Positions 13,154-26,737 of a DNA stretch of 64,000 nt are shown piece by piece (position 1 is the first letter of the stretch; the number at the start of each line of letters is the position of its first letter). A model generated the notes under the pieces. It was given only the letters and a program-made list of their open reading frames with translations, ran no database searches and was not told the origin of the DNA. The translations under genes and the position numbers were made by a program. The stretch is from assembly GCF_019649055.1 (NCBI RefSeq), contig NW_026570328.1:62001-126000 (forward strand). The letters are read 5' to 3'. This DNA comes from Paramacrobiotus metropolitanus. Lineage: Eukaryota; Tardigrada; Eutardigrada; Parachela; Macrobiotidae.

Positions 13154-15405
13154 ATGAACCGGAATGCAATCACAATCCGACGCCTATTTGATCAACAATG
13201 CCTGAAAAGACCCACGACCGAGAAATGGCTGGGAGTTTCGAAATTCTCCACCCAACCATCAGGGAAAGTTGCCGATCGCTATGGGAAATATCTTGTAATA
13301 TCATCCCTTGCGCTTGGTGGTGCGTTATATTATTCTTCATTGGATCCCCGTACCCAGCGAAAGCTGCGGGGAACGTTTGACGGGTTTCGGAGATTTTTCA
13401 GGTGTAGTAATTTGTTGTGCTGCTGTATTCGCCATTGTGCATTTGCTGGAATTGTACGTTTCGCTGCAAGGATTGAATTTTATTGTAGCGTGAAGTCTGA
13501 TTATATAGGACCGTTTGGACGGGAAGCCTGACCGCCATTGACTATAAATGGAATTTGTGGGGTTTAAAAGAGGTGCGCTGATCGCTTCGTTGTACTAATT
13601 CTATGCCTCGAAAGAATAGCATTGGGTTTTACCGCTTTAGGATGACGAAGTTTATAACAAAGCGATAGCCGGTTGCCATGAGCGAGCTGCAGATAGAGTT
13701 CTGGCCACATTGCTAAGAAATGGCGGATTGTATATTAAAATGGGCCAGGCTGTCAGCGCCGCCGGAATGGCTAATATGGTTCCGAAGGAGTTCGCCACAA
13801 AGCTGCAAGTGCTGCAGGATCAAGCGCTCGTTATGCGTCCCGACGAGCTGGACGATTTATTCCTGGAGGATTTCGGCGCCGCGCCAGAGGACTTGTTTTC
13901 CTCTCTCAACCGCACACCCATCGCCGCTGCCAGTCTAGCGCAAGTATTTCGAGCAACGACGAAGGACGGCATGGATGTGGCTGTTAAATGTCAGTATTTG
14001 GATCTGCGCGATCGCTATGACGGCGATATTCGCACGGTGGAAATGGTGTTCAATGTTCTGCACTGGTTGTTCCCGCAGTTCATGGGTCACTGGATATTTG
14101 GCGAAGTCAAAGGGACATTAGCGATGGAGCTAGACTTCGTTAACGAAGGTACTCAAAATTAATAAAAATTATAAATATTTTGTGCAGATTCGGTCTTATA
14201 AAAGATTAATATCAGTGAGCGTCTTTATCTTACATATCGCCTGCTTACAGGGAGGGATTTATGTAGATATAATTCTAGGGAATAAATTAAAGCTCACTGC
14301 AGTTTCGATTTTGCGGGATAATAGCAAACGATGATTTCGTAGTGGGCATTATTTGAGGTTTTTGTGTCGTAGGAAGGAATTCTGAAAAGTGTGCAAGAGA
14401 TCTCTCGCATCTTCCTTTTCTTTATGTTCCTAAAGTTTTATGGCAGCTCACCAGCGATCGTGTATTGACTACGGAGTTTATTGATCATGCTGCTAAGATA
14501 ACGGAAGTTGATAAAATACGCAAAATGGGATTGTCCGTCGCGGATGTGAATAAAAATTTCCTAACCATTTTCGGTGAGCAAGTCTTCCGATCCGGATTTG
14601 TGCATGCCGATCCACACCCCGGAAACATATTTATCCGACCGGATAAATCTGGCCACGCACAGATCGTCCTACTCGATCATGGTCTATATGAAACAATCCC
14701 TGAAGATGTTCGCATAAGTATTTGTCACATATTTAAAGCGACAGTTCTGGCGGATCACACGGAAATGCAGTTATACAGCGATAAGATTGGCATGCCAGGT
14801 TTGTAGTAGTTCATGCGGCAAATTATCGCTTATTTTTGCGGCTTTGCTTTAGAATCGTTGTGCCCCGAATCGTGAAATTATTGCGCTTATCTTTAATTTC
14901 CCTTTCCTTTGTCCTAGATTACAAACTGTTTGCGTCCATACTGGTCGGTCGCCCCATAGGACAGGGCAAAAAAGTTTTACTTGGTCTTAAGAAGGAATTC
15001 AGCAAAGCTGACATGGAGGCGTTTCGGGCCGAAATGGAGGGAATGGTGGATAAAATCCAAGCAACCGTAAAGGCGATGCCGAAGTCGCTATTTTTAGTGA
15101 TGCGAAATATGAATCTTGTGCGAGCCATTTGTGTTGTCCATGGGAACCCCCACGATCGGTATACGATGTTTGCGCGATTGGCAGCGCAGGCTGTTATGGA
15201 CGATACTGGTGTCAGAACCCCGTCGCTTAAGAATTCTGCCGCTGCGATATCGGAGCGATTGCATTTTGAATGGAAGCTTTTAATGCATTACGTTTATGGG
15301 AGAATGTTTTTATTTATTGTTAAAATTTTGACTGTTTTGGGCGTTGGGCCGTTTTCTTCCGGTTTTGGACCACCTGGAAATTTCGGAAAGCCTGGTGAAA
15401 TTTGA
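13154..15405 (+). CDS. ADCK5: ADCK5-like atypical kinase (UbiB/ABC1/ADCK family)
   Basis: UbiB/ADCK-family atypical protein kinase, related to the ADCK3/COQ8 proteins of coenzyme Q biosynthesis; the precise role of ADCK5 is not settled. Exons 13154-13401, 13509-13572, 13641-14148, 14373-14798 and 14918-15405 give 577 residues, matching the usual length of about 580. The N terminus is basic and free of acidic residues for some 20 residues (MNRNAITIRRLFDQQCLKR), as in a mitochondrial presequence, and a hydrophobic stretch follows at about 47-60. Family motifs: KMGQ at 137-140 (the KxGQ inhibitory motif), AAAS at 199-202 in place of a P-loop, VAVK with Lys220, DFVNEGRN at 269-276, catalytic HADPHPGN at 351-358 and DHG at 375-377 in place of DFG. 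The C-terminal segment (MRNMNLVRAI, NPHDRYTMFA) fits ADCK5 better than ADCK1 or ADCK2. Exon 2 is only 64 nt. Confidence 0.93.
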
Positions 15406-16970
15406 ACAGTATTTATGGGTTGCGCTTATTGAATAAATTGAATACTGGAAAAATGTACATGGGTAGTGTGTTTAAAAAATGAAAATGTTTGGTATAGGTA
15501 TTCTAAATGATAATAGAAAAGGTCACACAATTAATCATTGCTACTGTCCATGCATTATGGCAGGATCCCATAATATCGCATAGAATATGCTTTCAACTTG
15601 CCCATTCTATTGGAAAGTATTATTGTATTTATTTGCCGCGTAGAAGCTGAGTCACTTGTATTTTCTGCCTGCGAAATTCGACATGTGCCAATGCGAGAAC
15701 AAATTGAATTAGTGCGATTTACAATGTGACAAGGCCGTATTTTTTAACACCTTTTGTGGGCAAGCTTGTTATGCGGAAAATCGTACACAAAAGTAGTTAT
15801 GAGTTTCGATCCCCTGGAAATCTCCTACATCTGTCTCATAAATTTTGGAAATCTTTCACGCACGGCGCTATGCAAAAGAATGCTGTCTGTCACGCCATCC
15901 GGGACAACATTTTTGGCACGAATTGGTCACACTTACAAGTTCCTTCTTCAGTACTTAAAAACGGAAAGTGATCTGTGGAAAAAGTTGATAACGTGCAAGT
16001 AGGCTTTTTATGGATTTTCGATTGGTAATTAGTCATTAATTTTTCTTCGATTGCACCATTGGAAACCTGTAACACATTTGTTGATTCAGCTGCCAGTGAA
16101 ATAGAGTTGAATAATGGATAATTACATTAATAGAACGCTGTGCAACACTGCATTGAAGAACTGCACATTACCTGGTATTACTACAGTATTGCATTATTAA
16201 TTCAATCTTTATAAGGTTCTATACGGTATCACCGTAGTATACAGTGTTGTACGAGTATACACGTTGTTACGTTTTTCACCCTATCAACGTGCACTATCAA
16301 CAAAAGTTTATGCTGCACAATTCTGGCAGCACTGATTGGCGTTTAACAGTTTTAGATATACATTTACTTAATAGTATATACAGTAACTGCGATTTGTGGA
16401 CCCAAATCAAATAAAATCAAATCAATTAAAAGTCTAAGGGAGAGGTTGAACCATAGAACTACGTAGTACTACACCTAAACGTTAGTGATTATTTAAAATG
16501 TACGGACTATGCACGTATGAACGAATGAATGCTGATATTGTTAAGATTTATAAAAATCACAATTATAGCTGCTCTTATTTCCAACAGCTGCATATTGTAT
16601 ATCAGTATTGCACATTATGTTGTCTCCATACATGTATAGAAGTATCGTTGAAGTGCAACAACTGCTGAGCGCCGAAAATTTGAAAATTATGCATGCTTAA
16701 AGAGACTGCTAACGTACCGAGATTTTTTTTAGAAGTTCTGATTAGTTTATTAATACCGACGACATCGATCACGGCCACGGAAAAGGAATACTGACTCAAG
16801 ACGTGCGAGAAGTGCGTGGATAAAAATCTGATTCAATTCACATTGCAGCGACCATTTCATGGTCGGTACCGGTCTGTAACTAGCCGCAGTTTTTAAATCC
16901 AAGCAGTCTTAATTTAGTTTGAATTTAACTGGAACAGTGGTCAAGCTCAAAAAGGCACAAAATAAACAGT
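15406..16970. other. intergenic, convergent 3' ends (ADCK5 / H1-like receptor)
   Basis: About 1.6 kb of AT-rich sequence between two genes whose 3' ends face each other. An AATAAA at 15432-15437, 27 nt past the ADCK5 stop, is a good poly(A) signal. TTTATT at 16746-16751 (AATAAA on the minus strand) could serve the receptor gene. TACGAGTA occurs at 16250-16257. No further gene seen. Confidence 0.5.
15432..15437 (+). terminator. poly(A) signal AATAAA of ADCK5
   Basis: Canonical hexamer 27 nt downstream of the ADCK5 stop codon. Position and strand fit mRNA 3' end formation; there is no direct evidence of cleavage. Confidence 0.55.
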
Positions 16971-19900
16971 TTATATTCCGATGTCACTCTTTCTCCGATT
17001 GCAGTTGCGCCCAGCTGCCTGTACCGGGACAGTCTCATGGCCGTCCTGCTTCTTGGCATTCAACGGCCGCCGATACGATGGCAGCACAGCCGGCATTTTG
17101 TGCAATAAATAATTAATCACGGGCGGCTTTTTCTCCTCCATACAAAACATCTTCCGGAAGGATGACCGGAAGTTGGCGTTAGTCCAAGGATACAGGAATG
17201 GATTGACGGTGCTGTTTAGATATCCCAACCATGTGAAAGCCAAATGGACACGCTGATCCACACATCCCGGACAAAAGGCGGATATGATGAAGCTGACAAA
17301 ATACGGCATAAAACACAGACAAAACGCTCCCAGAATAACACCCAATTGGAAGGCTGCTTTCTTTTCCCGCTTAAATTTATTCGTCGGCTGCATGGTTTTG
17401 GGCGGGGCGGTTTTTGGCTTCGTTTGTTTCTGCAGCAGACTGGTCAGTCGCTTGCGGGACGATGGACTGTGCACCGCCGTGTCGCTCAGTCGCGGCGTTT
17501 CGCTGCGACCGGACAGCGGCTCGGCCACTGAGGGTTTACGGGAGGAATTGCGGCGATTACTCAGCCGCGGGAAGCGCGTCTTGGAATGGCGCTTCTTGGC
17601 CGCCGCCGGTCGGGGTGCCGGCACGACGCGTTCCTCGTCCAGCTCATCCTCGTTGAACTCGGACAGCGAAATGCAGTCGTCATCGATGGAGCGCTCCGGC
17701 AACTGCAGTGTCTCCACTCGATCACTCTCCGAGTCAAACTCCACACTGACATCGACATGCTCGTATTGTTCCTTCATAATGTTCTCCGTGCTGACAGTCA
17801 GATGCACCAGGGTGATGCCGTCGTACTCAATGATGCGACGACGCCGCCGCGTGTTGGGCGAATCATCGGCGTCCTCCACGATGATCTGCGGGAGCTGGAC
17901 CACTTCGTTGGCCGGGGCTTTGAGTGTGCCATTGACGGCGTAGTCCGGTGTGTGGAGTACGTTGTTGGCGGTGTCGGCGAGTGGGCGCTTGTGCTTCGTG
18001 GAGGATGTCAGAGCGTCATCTGGACGTGACACGGCGTTGCCGGCTGCCTCGAAGGTTTTGGCGCGGACTTTGATTTCGTGAAATATACGGCCATATAAAG
18101 CTAAAAAAAATAGGAATAGCAGAAATTAATAATTTTGCTTGCTGGTTTTACAGCTAATAAAACCATCTTCCTCTTTGATTAGATTTATATTAGTGACCAC
18201 TCAAACTCGATTTGACCCGGCTAGAGCCAACATACCGAATTACCAACACAGGGAAAGATTATGTTGATAAAACAACTAACAAAAGGTACAACCAAATCAA
18301 TTTGGAACTGTAAATCTTTGGTCACTCAATCTTTTACGCATAAATTTGTAAAGTAAGCATGTAAATACTGCGGTTTTTATATTGATTTTGACGCGGAAAT
18401 ATTTGGTGTTTGTACAAAGAGTATACGAATTACAATAAGGTCAAAAGGTTACTCTCATATGGCATGAGCCCGTCTATAATTTGTTATTTTATGATATGTC
18501 GCTTTCCTATTTGCTTTTTAGATTAATTTACCTATCATTGCCAACATGGGCACATAAAAATTAAATGTGGCAGTTAAAACTTTGAAGATTTCTTCATCGG
18601 CAAATTCTGTATCACAGGCATTGAGCGGCAAATCACGCCTCCCGTCTTTGTAGAAGCGATGCCAACCAACAACGGGGATAATCCAGAGGAAGGATGCCAG
18701 CCACACCGATGAGCACATAATAAAGGCCCGCTTGCGTGTTCGTTTCTTGAGATATTTTAGTGGCGAAATGATCGACCAAAACCGATCAAGACTCTGTAAA
18801 TGGGAAAACAGGAACAAAGTTTTGGATATGTGCACGCGACTACAGCTGCCATACAGTATTAATACCGCTACGGGCCAAAATGCAAATCGAAAGTAAACAG
18901 CAGCGTCCAAGTTTTGCGTATTTTCGGTATATGGAGCTGGCTACAGCAAAAGCTTTCTCTAAAGTAAACTTAACGCAGGCGACAATCGATTTACGAAAAT
19001 TTTCTCCATGGTTGTGTGTAGATGTATGATAGGGGAAAATGTATGATGCTCCTTTTAGCCATATTGATTAATCCAGTTTGACAGCTGGACTACTCCTGGC
19101 CAAATCAAATCACCGGCTTTTCCCGACGTTCACCACCACTGATTGCTCGCATCGTGCACACAAACGTATTATTCGACAATCGTCAATTATCATTACGACT
19201 GAGGTAGTTGGCATGCGCAGCTTCTGATTTTGTTAGCATCTATAATAGCTTATCATTACAGCAGTTTTTTCCGTGCTTGTTAATATTTCTGTAGATGGCC
19301 AAACCCATGAGACGTCAGAATGACTTGGGATGGGCACACTTATTTCGCACATGCGTTGATTCACTCCGACATGCGTCTAGTGCTGAAAAAATTTCATTTT
19401 CCATATTTCATCTCTTTTGAGCAGTATGTTTGTTTTTCAGAGCATTAGAAAAGTTGCTACGCCGCAATATAACGACCCTTTTACAGCTAATTAACTTTCA
19501 GAAGCGATAATAAAAATACAAGTATTTAGGTAATTAAACTATAACGTTTTTGCCCAGTTGAGCCAATCAACATGCCAGACTTCTCAGCAAAATTTTAAGC
19601 CAAAAAACTGCATATTTGCTTATTTCAGAACTTCTCTTGGAGCACAAAATAAAGAAAAATTAACGGTTTAAAAATTATGGGCTATAAAAGTTAAAGCGAG
19701 AAGCACTTTTGTATGTTGCAATGATATGGCGCCATGCCAAACTGGAAAACGCGTTAAAAACTAACTACATTATCAAATACCAAATTGTCTAAAAAACAGG
19801 AGTGTTAAGTTAGTGTTACGTTTACATGATTCACAAGAGCCAGCACTTAGTAACTCTGTAACTCTAATGGGAATCGGCATTGCTAAGCTTCAGACATAGT

Positions 19901-21971
19901 ACAAACATGGATAACAGCAGATTGCTATTTGGCTGATTGGATCAAATAGCCAGATGCCAGGCGAAGGTACTTTACCATCTAACCTCGGCTGAAAAGAGAG
20001 CACCCTTAAAAGGTCGCCGGTTAGCACAATTGCTTATTTGGGCGCGCACCCTTCTGTTCGTGGAGTACTTTAATGTACACACAGTCCGAACTGGGGTGTT
20101 GCGTACACATTGGGCCAGGAGATTTGTGGATTTAATGCTGACAAGATCGAACAAAATGAAGATAGAGTTGACACATCGTTTACACCATCCCGATAAAAAA
20201 ACCATGCAGGCCATAGGATGCTTCCGGCTTACCAGTGCAAATAAGTTGAAGATGCTGGCTGTGGATGCTACGTAGTCCATCGATAACCACACGTTGCACA
20301 CAATCAGTCCAAATGGCCAGAATCCCAGCAATGCATACACCGCGCTGATCGGCATTACAAACAACCCAACGCTGCAGTCCGCAATCGCCAACGACATAAT
20401 AAAGATATTGCTGACCTTTAAACACGAACAAAAATAAAAATTAATGACAGCGTGTGTGTTACGGGACCCACACATGCAGCGTACATTCACGTAGCTATAG
20501 GTTAATTACCGTTAAAATACAACAGAAAAACAGAATTTATTTGAGAATCTTAACAATGATTGAAATAAGTATTTGGAAATATCCACCGCCTGTTCCCAAA
20601 TAACCGAAAATTTTTGCTGAAGATCCAATTATATACACATGCTGAGGCTGCTATCACTATAAGCTGTCCATTAGATAGATCGTTATTTCGCCGTTTTTAC
20701 ACAATTAGACGTTTTCCCATGATAGTTTACCAGAAAATAATAAGCTGTAAATTCAAAATCGATAATTCCACGTTGTGAAAAAAGTACGGTCAATGAGCTA
20801 AACATTATACATGTGCAACCGGCACGAATATCCCTAATTAGGTTTACATGTATGATTCCATGTATCGGAATGCTTCAGTCAATTTTCGATTCCTTCCGGT
20901 GTAGTTCTATGCAATTCTATGCAATTCTATTCTATTATAAGAGTGGGTCCGTGGACATTTAGTTATTTTTACAAAGTTGAAGAACTAGACATACTGTACA
21001 TAAAAATGAAATTCACAACGAAGACTTTTTGCTTTGAAGGCTGAACTATGGATTGTGATGTACTAAAAATATATTTTCAGTAGATACCGCTCGATATGTT
21101 TGAATTTTAGCTTTTGTATACAGTATTTAAAGATCCACAAAAAGGCACTATGTCATTAAATATATATAAACATTTTTTGCTAATGCTGTATATTGCAACA
21201 CAGCCTGCGAATCCACGAATCTTACAAGTAGAAAGTGTGTCTACGGTTAGAGACTTACAATTATTTACAGATAGTAGTACATAATTACAGATAGATCAAA
21301 ATGTTCGTTCACGTTCGGTATCGAACGTAAAGTAACTAAACTGGCTACTTTTGCTTGCCATTACGTAGAAGTATTCGCAAACTCTATTATGCGAAACGCC
21401 TCAGTTAAAACCGAATACGCTAATTATAGTGTGATTTGACTGTTTACTCTGTTGGATAACCGGTTTTCTTTGGAAACGTCTAAAATCCTTATTTCTGTTT
21501 TTATCTTCTTATTCTTAGTTGTTTATATTATTTTTTCAGATACGTCTTGCAATCTGCATACACGCTTCAATTATTTTTCGAACACGCAACAAGTCGCCTG
21601 CAAAATATAATATTTCCAGCCTTTTTAAAGTACTGGCATACGAATAATTAGAGGTTTACTATAAGGGTATTCAAAACTTACCGTTTGCAGTTTTTTCTCA
21701 GTTCGAATTGCATGGAGCACCTGCAAAATTGTGATAATTTGTGTTTCCAAGCGTTTCCAACACGGCTTACGATTGCTATACATACCATTACGTTTCCAAC
21801 AAAAGTTATGAGAGATAAAACACCCAAGAATACTCCAAGTGGAATAATAAGGGTTAGGTCCAAATTATCAGTGTCAGAGGTATTTCCGGTATTTTTGAGA
21901 ACACAACAATTGCTATTGGCTGATAAGTTATTCCAAATGCTCTGAGTGAATTCAGTATCACGGAATTCCAT
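16971..21971 (-). CDS. aminergic GPCR most like histamine H1 receptor
   Basis: Seven-TM class A receptor, 599 residues from five exons: 21971-21786, 21720-21682 (a 39-nt microexon), 20415-20233, 18793-18532 and 18100-16971. The extracellular N terminus has NxS/T sites (NNLSANS, NTSDTD). Asp122 (3.32) in WLSMDYVASTASIF is the amine-binding acid and Cys115 the TM3 disulphide Cys. DRF at 139-141 stands for DRY. In TM5 FKVLTATFNFYVP keeps Lys207 (5.39) and Asn214 (5.46), both ligand contacts in vertebrate H1 receptors. PYF at 489-491, Trp514 and Tyr517 (WLGYLNSTVNP) also match H1, but the TM6 toggle is Phe487 rather than Trp. The third cytoplasmic loop is about 230 residues and rich in Ser, Arg and acidic residues. 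NPFLY is at 523-527, followed by a basic tail. The muscarinic family is the main alternative. The start is the first in-frame ATG of the TM1 exon. Gq coupling would be expected from the family, not from sequence evidence. Confidence 0.9.
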
Positions 21972-24900
21972 TACAAAAGACTGCGCCACTTTATCAATTA
22001 CGGACGACGATTGTCACAACGAATAACGCATATCTCAGTCATACAGCACACATCCCAGCCGGTTACGCATGTCCACCACAAACGGAGCACCACAGCAAAA
22101 TGCCATGTAATCCACAGTTGCACAATAAAATATAATTAACCAAGTCAATTGTCACGGAATTGATGCATAAATAGAAGTATGGGTGATATTCCAACAGGCA
22201 AATTTGTTCACTTTCTTATTTTATGATTGTGCATGTTGGACGAGAAACTGCGAACCAGGAGTGTATAACTTTGCAGCCCGTACATCCGAGAGTGGAATGC
22301 ACGGAAGAATGGTGCAAGCATAGTGGATCGAAGTAACAGGATATCTCCACACTGTGTGGTCTTAAATAAACTCAGCCGGAGTTTAGACTATCCATAGGGA
22401 TTACTAATTAGCAAGTGCTAATAATGGTCGTTTTGTTCGTTCCACATACGGTATGCATGGGATGGGGTTGCAAGTGACTGGAACATAAAACATCGGTAAA
22501 TACTGACCCTGAATCGCGTCAACAAATTGGCCATTTCGTTTTCGACACTCTCCCGGGATTAGCTTACTAAATAGTTTGTGGCACATATTATGCATTTCGT
22601 CTATTCTAACAGTTAGCGAACAGACTATGCGCGTATGGACGCTGCCGTGTCGTAATCGCATTCACCCGTAGAGATTTACTGCAGTTCGAGTGACAAGTAT
22701 GCGCAACATAAAAAATCTTGACAAGAACATTACTCGATACTAAAAAACGCTTTATTAATTTTGTTGAAACAAAACAAATTAGCCACAACCGCGACAAATA
22801 GTTATATATACAAACGGTTTTACCAAAGAAACACTGAACAGGTCTAAACTGAAACCGTGATTAATACAGTTAACAGAAGTAAGTACCGATATCGGTGTTC
22901 ACTGTACAATCTAAAAGTTTAAGTGGAATGCATGTAACATATTTTGTTTACAATTTGGCGGAATTGTTAATGTATTAAAACATTAGGCCGCTGGTCGTTT
23001 GAAATGATAACCGCGAATTGGACAGACAGACGGGTATGTATAATATAACGACACGCTTATCTCATGATAAATCCAATAATTTGCAGTAGGGAGTTAGTTC
23101 ATACTATGGAAGACACACTTGCGACTATAATTTCCTTCGAAAAGCGGCAGTGTTATAGTTTCCCTGCACTATTTGAAACATAGAACTGCAGTTATAGATT
23201 TTATAGAAAAACTATAATAGGAGCGATCGGGATAGTTACTAATTCAAAAATATTGACTTTTATGGAATATCAATAAGCAATAAGCCATCAGAAAATAAAA
23301 TCGGTAAACACCCAAAGCTACTGTCTGTGAGGTTGAGAATCTTTGTGAGCGGGAGAGAATTATTTAAAATTAAACGATCTTCTCAAGATATAGAGGCACA
23401 ATTCGGCATCCATACCTGAATGTTCTGTAATCATAACAGCACCGCGTCGCAAACCTGATGCACAACCACAGCACAACTTGATGCTCCCTGTGGTCAAGTT
23501 TTGCCGACAGGTTGTGCCGGTAACGATAAGTATGGCTGACCAATAGCGAAAGTATGCCAAACTACCGGATACCGGAGTATCGGATATCACATCATTTCTG
23601 TTTACGGTATCGGCGTCAATTATGCAAATGGCAACAACATTAATCCTTGTGAATTATAAGGCCGCCCGGTCCATATTGAGGCAATAAATCAAAAATGGAT
23701 AGCGATGACAAAAGGGCTCCACTAAGGATAACCTTGCGAGCCCGCCGACAAAGTGTTAAGTGTACCATAGTTCATGTAGACAACTTCCGCGATCAAGCGA
23801 GTAATGTGTCCGGGACGTTGGGCTGAGCATGTACATAAGGGGCTCTTTTGTTGATACGAAAGGCGGTTCCCCCTATACTATGTCCACTCGCTTGATCCCG
23901 TTGGCTGATGCGTTTGTTGCCGGTGCAGCAGCAGGCGCCGAATAGCAGGCATAACTGCCTAGTTAGCCGACCAATTCATGGAAGCACAGTGGGAGCCAAT
24001 GTTAAGCCAGTGGGGCATGACATCAGATCACTTTGAAACTTGTTACCATATTTCATCTTTTCCGTCGATAAATAATTAAGGTACTCACTACCCAGGAAGG
24101 CTTAGGGACCGTTCGTTTCTTTGGGAAAAACAATCGATAGGGGGGAAGTGTATAAGGCGTAAGAAAGAAAGCTAGTCAAATAAGCCACTTCAGCTTGTTA
24201 ACCACTTCAACCTCCTCAGTTAAAAATGATGGTCTCATTTTCTATGCCGCCTCCCGGCAGTCCTAATGGCCTTTCGTCAAGCAATCAAGTCATTTCCAAA
24301 TACTCTTCCTGATATGTCACATTGACTTTACCGCAAAATAAGTGATAAGCCTATTGGCTCAGGCTAACTGAAACTTTCCCATTAACTCGAACCCATTCCG
24401 CGTCCGGTCCTTAACCTGACTTTGGGATCTTCAGAGTGTCCGATCCGGGTTCACCAGTCACCGTTGCGATGCTAGGTCTTCGCTACAATTACAAAGTTCT
24501 CTTTGTGGTGCATGGTTTGCGAAAAGAATTCTCGCGATTTTTTGCGACTATTTTCTAAATAAACGGATACCTTTTCGATGGCATACTTACTGTTAAAATA
24601 CAATGTCTGGATTTACCAGTCGACAATAACGTAACGCATTTCCTAATTACACCAAACCAGTGTTCAACTTTTGCCCTAATATTCAGAACTGCTTCATAAA
24701 TAATTTTGAAAATAATAATTATGCTAAATATAATATTAGTAAGTCACTGAGTAGTGTCTTTTTCCTTCGAGAGCAGTACCATCTAATTAAACCATATGTC
24801 AGCTAGGTGAATTTATAGTGTCCAGTGTCAGTGTATACTTGACACAAAAACAACTATTATTTTACTCGTTCTGGGTAGCCTAACGATTGAGTCGATTGCA

Positions 24901-26737
24901 ACAGCCTCAACAGAGTCGCCGTATTTTACAAAAGGAGCGCTCAGAACTGGTACTATCAGTACTTCACGGGGAATTAAAATCGAAATCACAGTCTGCGATT
25001 CTCACGCAAAACTAAAAGGTGAATTTCAGTATTTTTAACAAAAATGCACATGCACCATTTTAAGCCTGTCACAATTTTAACCGTCTCTAATTAGTGCGCA
25101 CCAAACTATTGTCTATTATAAAATGAATCTTCCTCTCACATACAGTACTACGCTGCACCGCCTTTGTATATGGTTATTTATAGATTTTTATAAGGATTGA
25201 TCGATTAGAGCGAAGTAATACAATCGCCACAGAATCTGCCGTACGCATGATCGAAATTTTGCGTGCAGGCGATCTAACTTTAACGATTTCCATTTCCCAT
25301 ATTAAAAACGGTAAAAACCTTGGGTTCCTACCCGCTGCTACAGTGGCTTCAACTTCAAAGTAACTTTTGTGTACTAAACAATTACAAAAAACTTGATCTT
25401 AAAGACTGAAAGTGGAAAATGGAAAACGTTTTTATTCTTAGCGTGCAACCGTACAATAAAACTTTATGGATACTCGATCGTACTGAAGTACTGGAAAAGT
25501 GCTGTCGGTTGAAAATTGAAAATCGCAAGTTCTTGCGCACACTAGCATCAAATTCTGTCTTTCGAGTTAGCGAATACCATAACTAAATGACATGCAGTGT
25601 TGGTGCGCCGGCTTACAGAAAAGTTGCAAAACGAATGGAAAAATATTAAAGATAGCTGACCTGCGGAAAAAGTATCGATTCTTTTAGTAAAATTTACATT
25701 TGTCATGAAAAAGGTCACCACTGTCATTGAAAAGGCACAAGCAAAACAAGTTCTGGGCACATAAAATATGGTGCGACCAAATTTACAATACTGGCGTAGC
25801 TATTAATTCCACTAAATTATTGTTTCAAAAACTAAGAAAGACAAGTTACGTAAGTAAATTTGTAAACCGCGCGCATATTTATATAGATGGCCCAATCACG
25901 AACTTTCATTCGCCATACTACGGGCTCCCTACTGGGAAAATAGAGCTGTAATTTCCAAATTGCGGAATGTAAAAGCTTTACAGAGATGTTTAAATCGAAA
26001 TTTTGAGGCATTCAACTGCATTCAGTAGTACGTACTTCTTGTACTCGTATTGTACTTAGCAGTCTATGACCTAGCAACATTCGCGTACGAGAACGCAACA
26101 AACTGTCTCCCTGCTACTACAACTAAACTGTATCTACCAATGGCCCCTAGACAAAATTTTGCTACAAATTCGTGTACCTATAAGTCAAATGAACTAAATC
26201 AAAATAATCTGATCGGGAAAATTGTTTAGCTTCGTTGTGACACTGCCACTATCTTGAATGTCCGAACAGCCGAATACTATTTTGACTTCTCATCTTCTGC
26301 GTTTATGCTACGAGTATTTTCCAAAGCGAAAAGCATGACACAGGCAAGCCAGCGTTGTTGTTGATAAAGAGAAGGTCTGAAAAATTCTCTTCAGGTGTAT
26401 GACGTGTAGCATAAACTGTGCGCAATTTATTTGTACGTCGGATGTTGAACCAACTGGCAAACAAAATGATGCCTGCTCGCTACAGTCTGATTCAAACCGA
26501 TTGCTTATTAAGGGGTACATGCTCCGATGATAGTAATTAGAAAGTGAGTGCGACCTTTCTTGTATGAAGGATCTGCACGTACATTGCTAAGCGAATTTTT
26601 CTCGTCGCACACCAGTTGATCCCACCAGTATTTCGTCAAAATCCTTGATCCTGCATTTGTTCCCTACATAAGGAACTGGCCAGCGCGCGACGCTGGACTA
26701 GCCAGAAAACTCATCCAAACCAGTTTTAAAGCCAAGT
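21972..26737. other. 4.8 kb gene-poor intergenic stretch
   Basis: No gene supported. Mostly AT-rich; 23600-24500 is noticeably less AT-rich and more complex, with a 12-bp inverted repeat at 23791-23802 and 23886-23897. A minus-strand 76-codon frame at 23360-23590 has no recognisable motif. The dispersed 8-mer occurs as TACTCGTA at 26042 and TACGAGTA at 26309. The region should include the upstream control sequences of both the H1-like receptor and the TTLL gene, which are divergent. Confidence 0.45.
23791..23897. repeat. 12-bp perfect inverted repeat with 83-nt loop
   Basis: GATCAAGCGAGT at 23791-23802 and its exact reverse complement ACTCGCTTGATC at 23886-23897. The pairing does not extend beyond the 12 bp. 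It could close a stem in a transcript or be chance in a complex region; I cannot match it to a known RNA family. Confidence 0.5.

Noticed and set aside
17284-17943. 219-codon plus-strand frame opposite the receptor's last exon
   Set aside because: Antisense shadow of the GC-rich third-loop coding sequence; the sense frame has the conserved TM6-TM7 motifs.
23360-23590. 76-codon minus-strand frame with several Cys
   Set aside because: No signal peptide, splice context or recognisable family.
23640-24520. Possible tRNA or snRNA in the complex intergenic island
   Set aside because: No tRNA A/B box pair and no recognisable snRNA core sequence could be found by eye.
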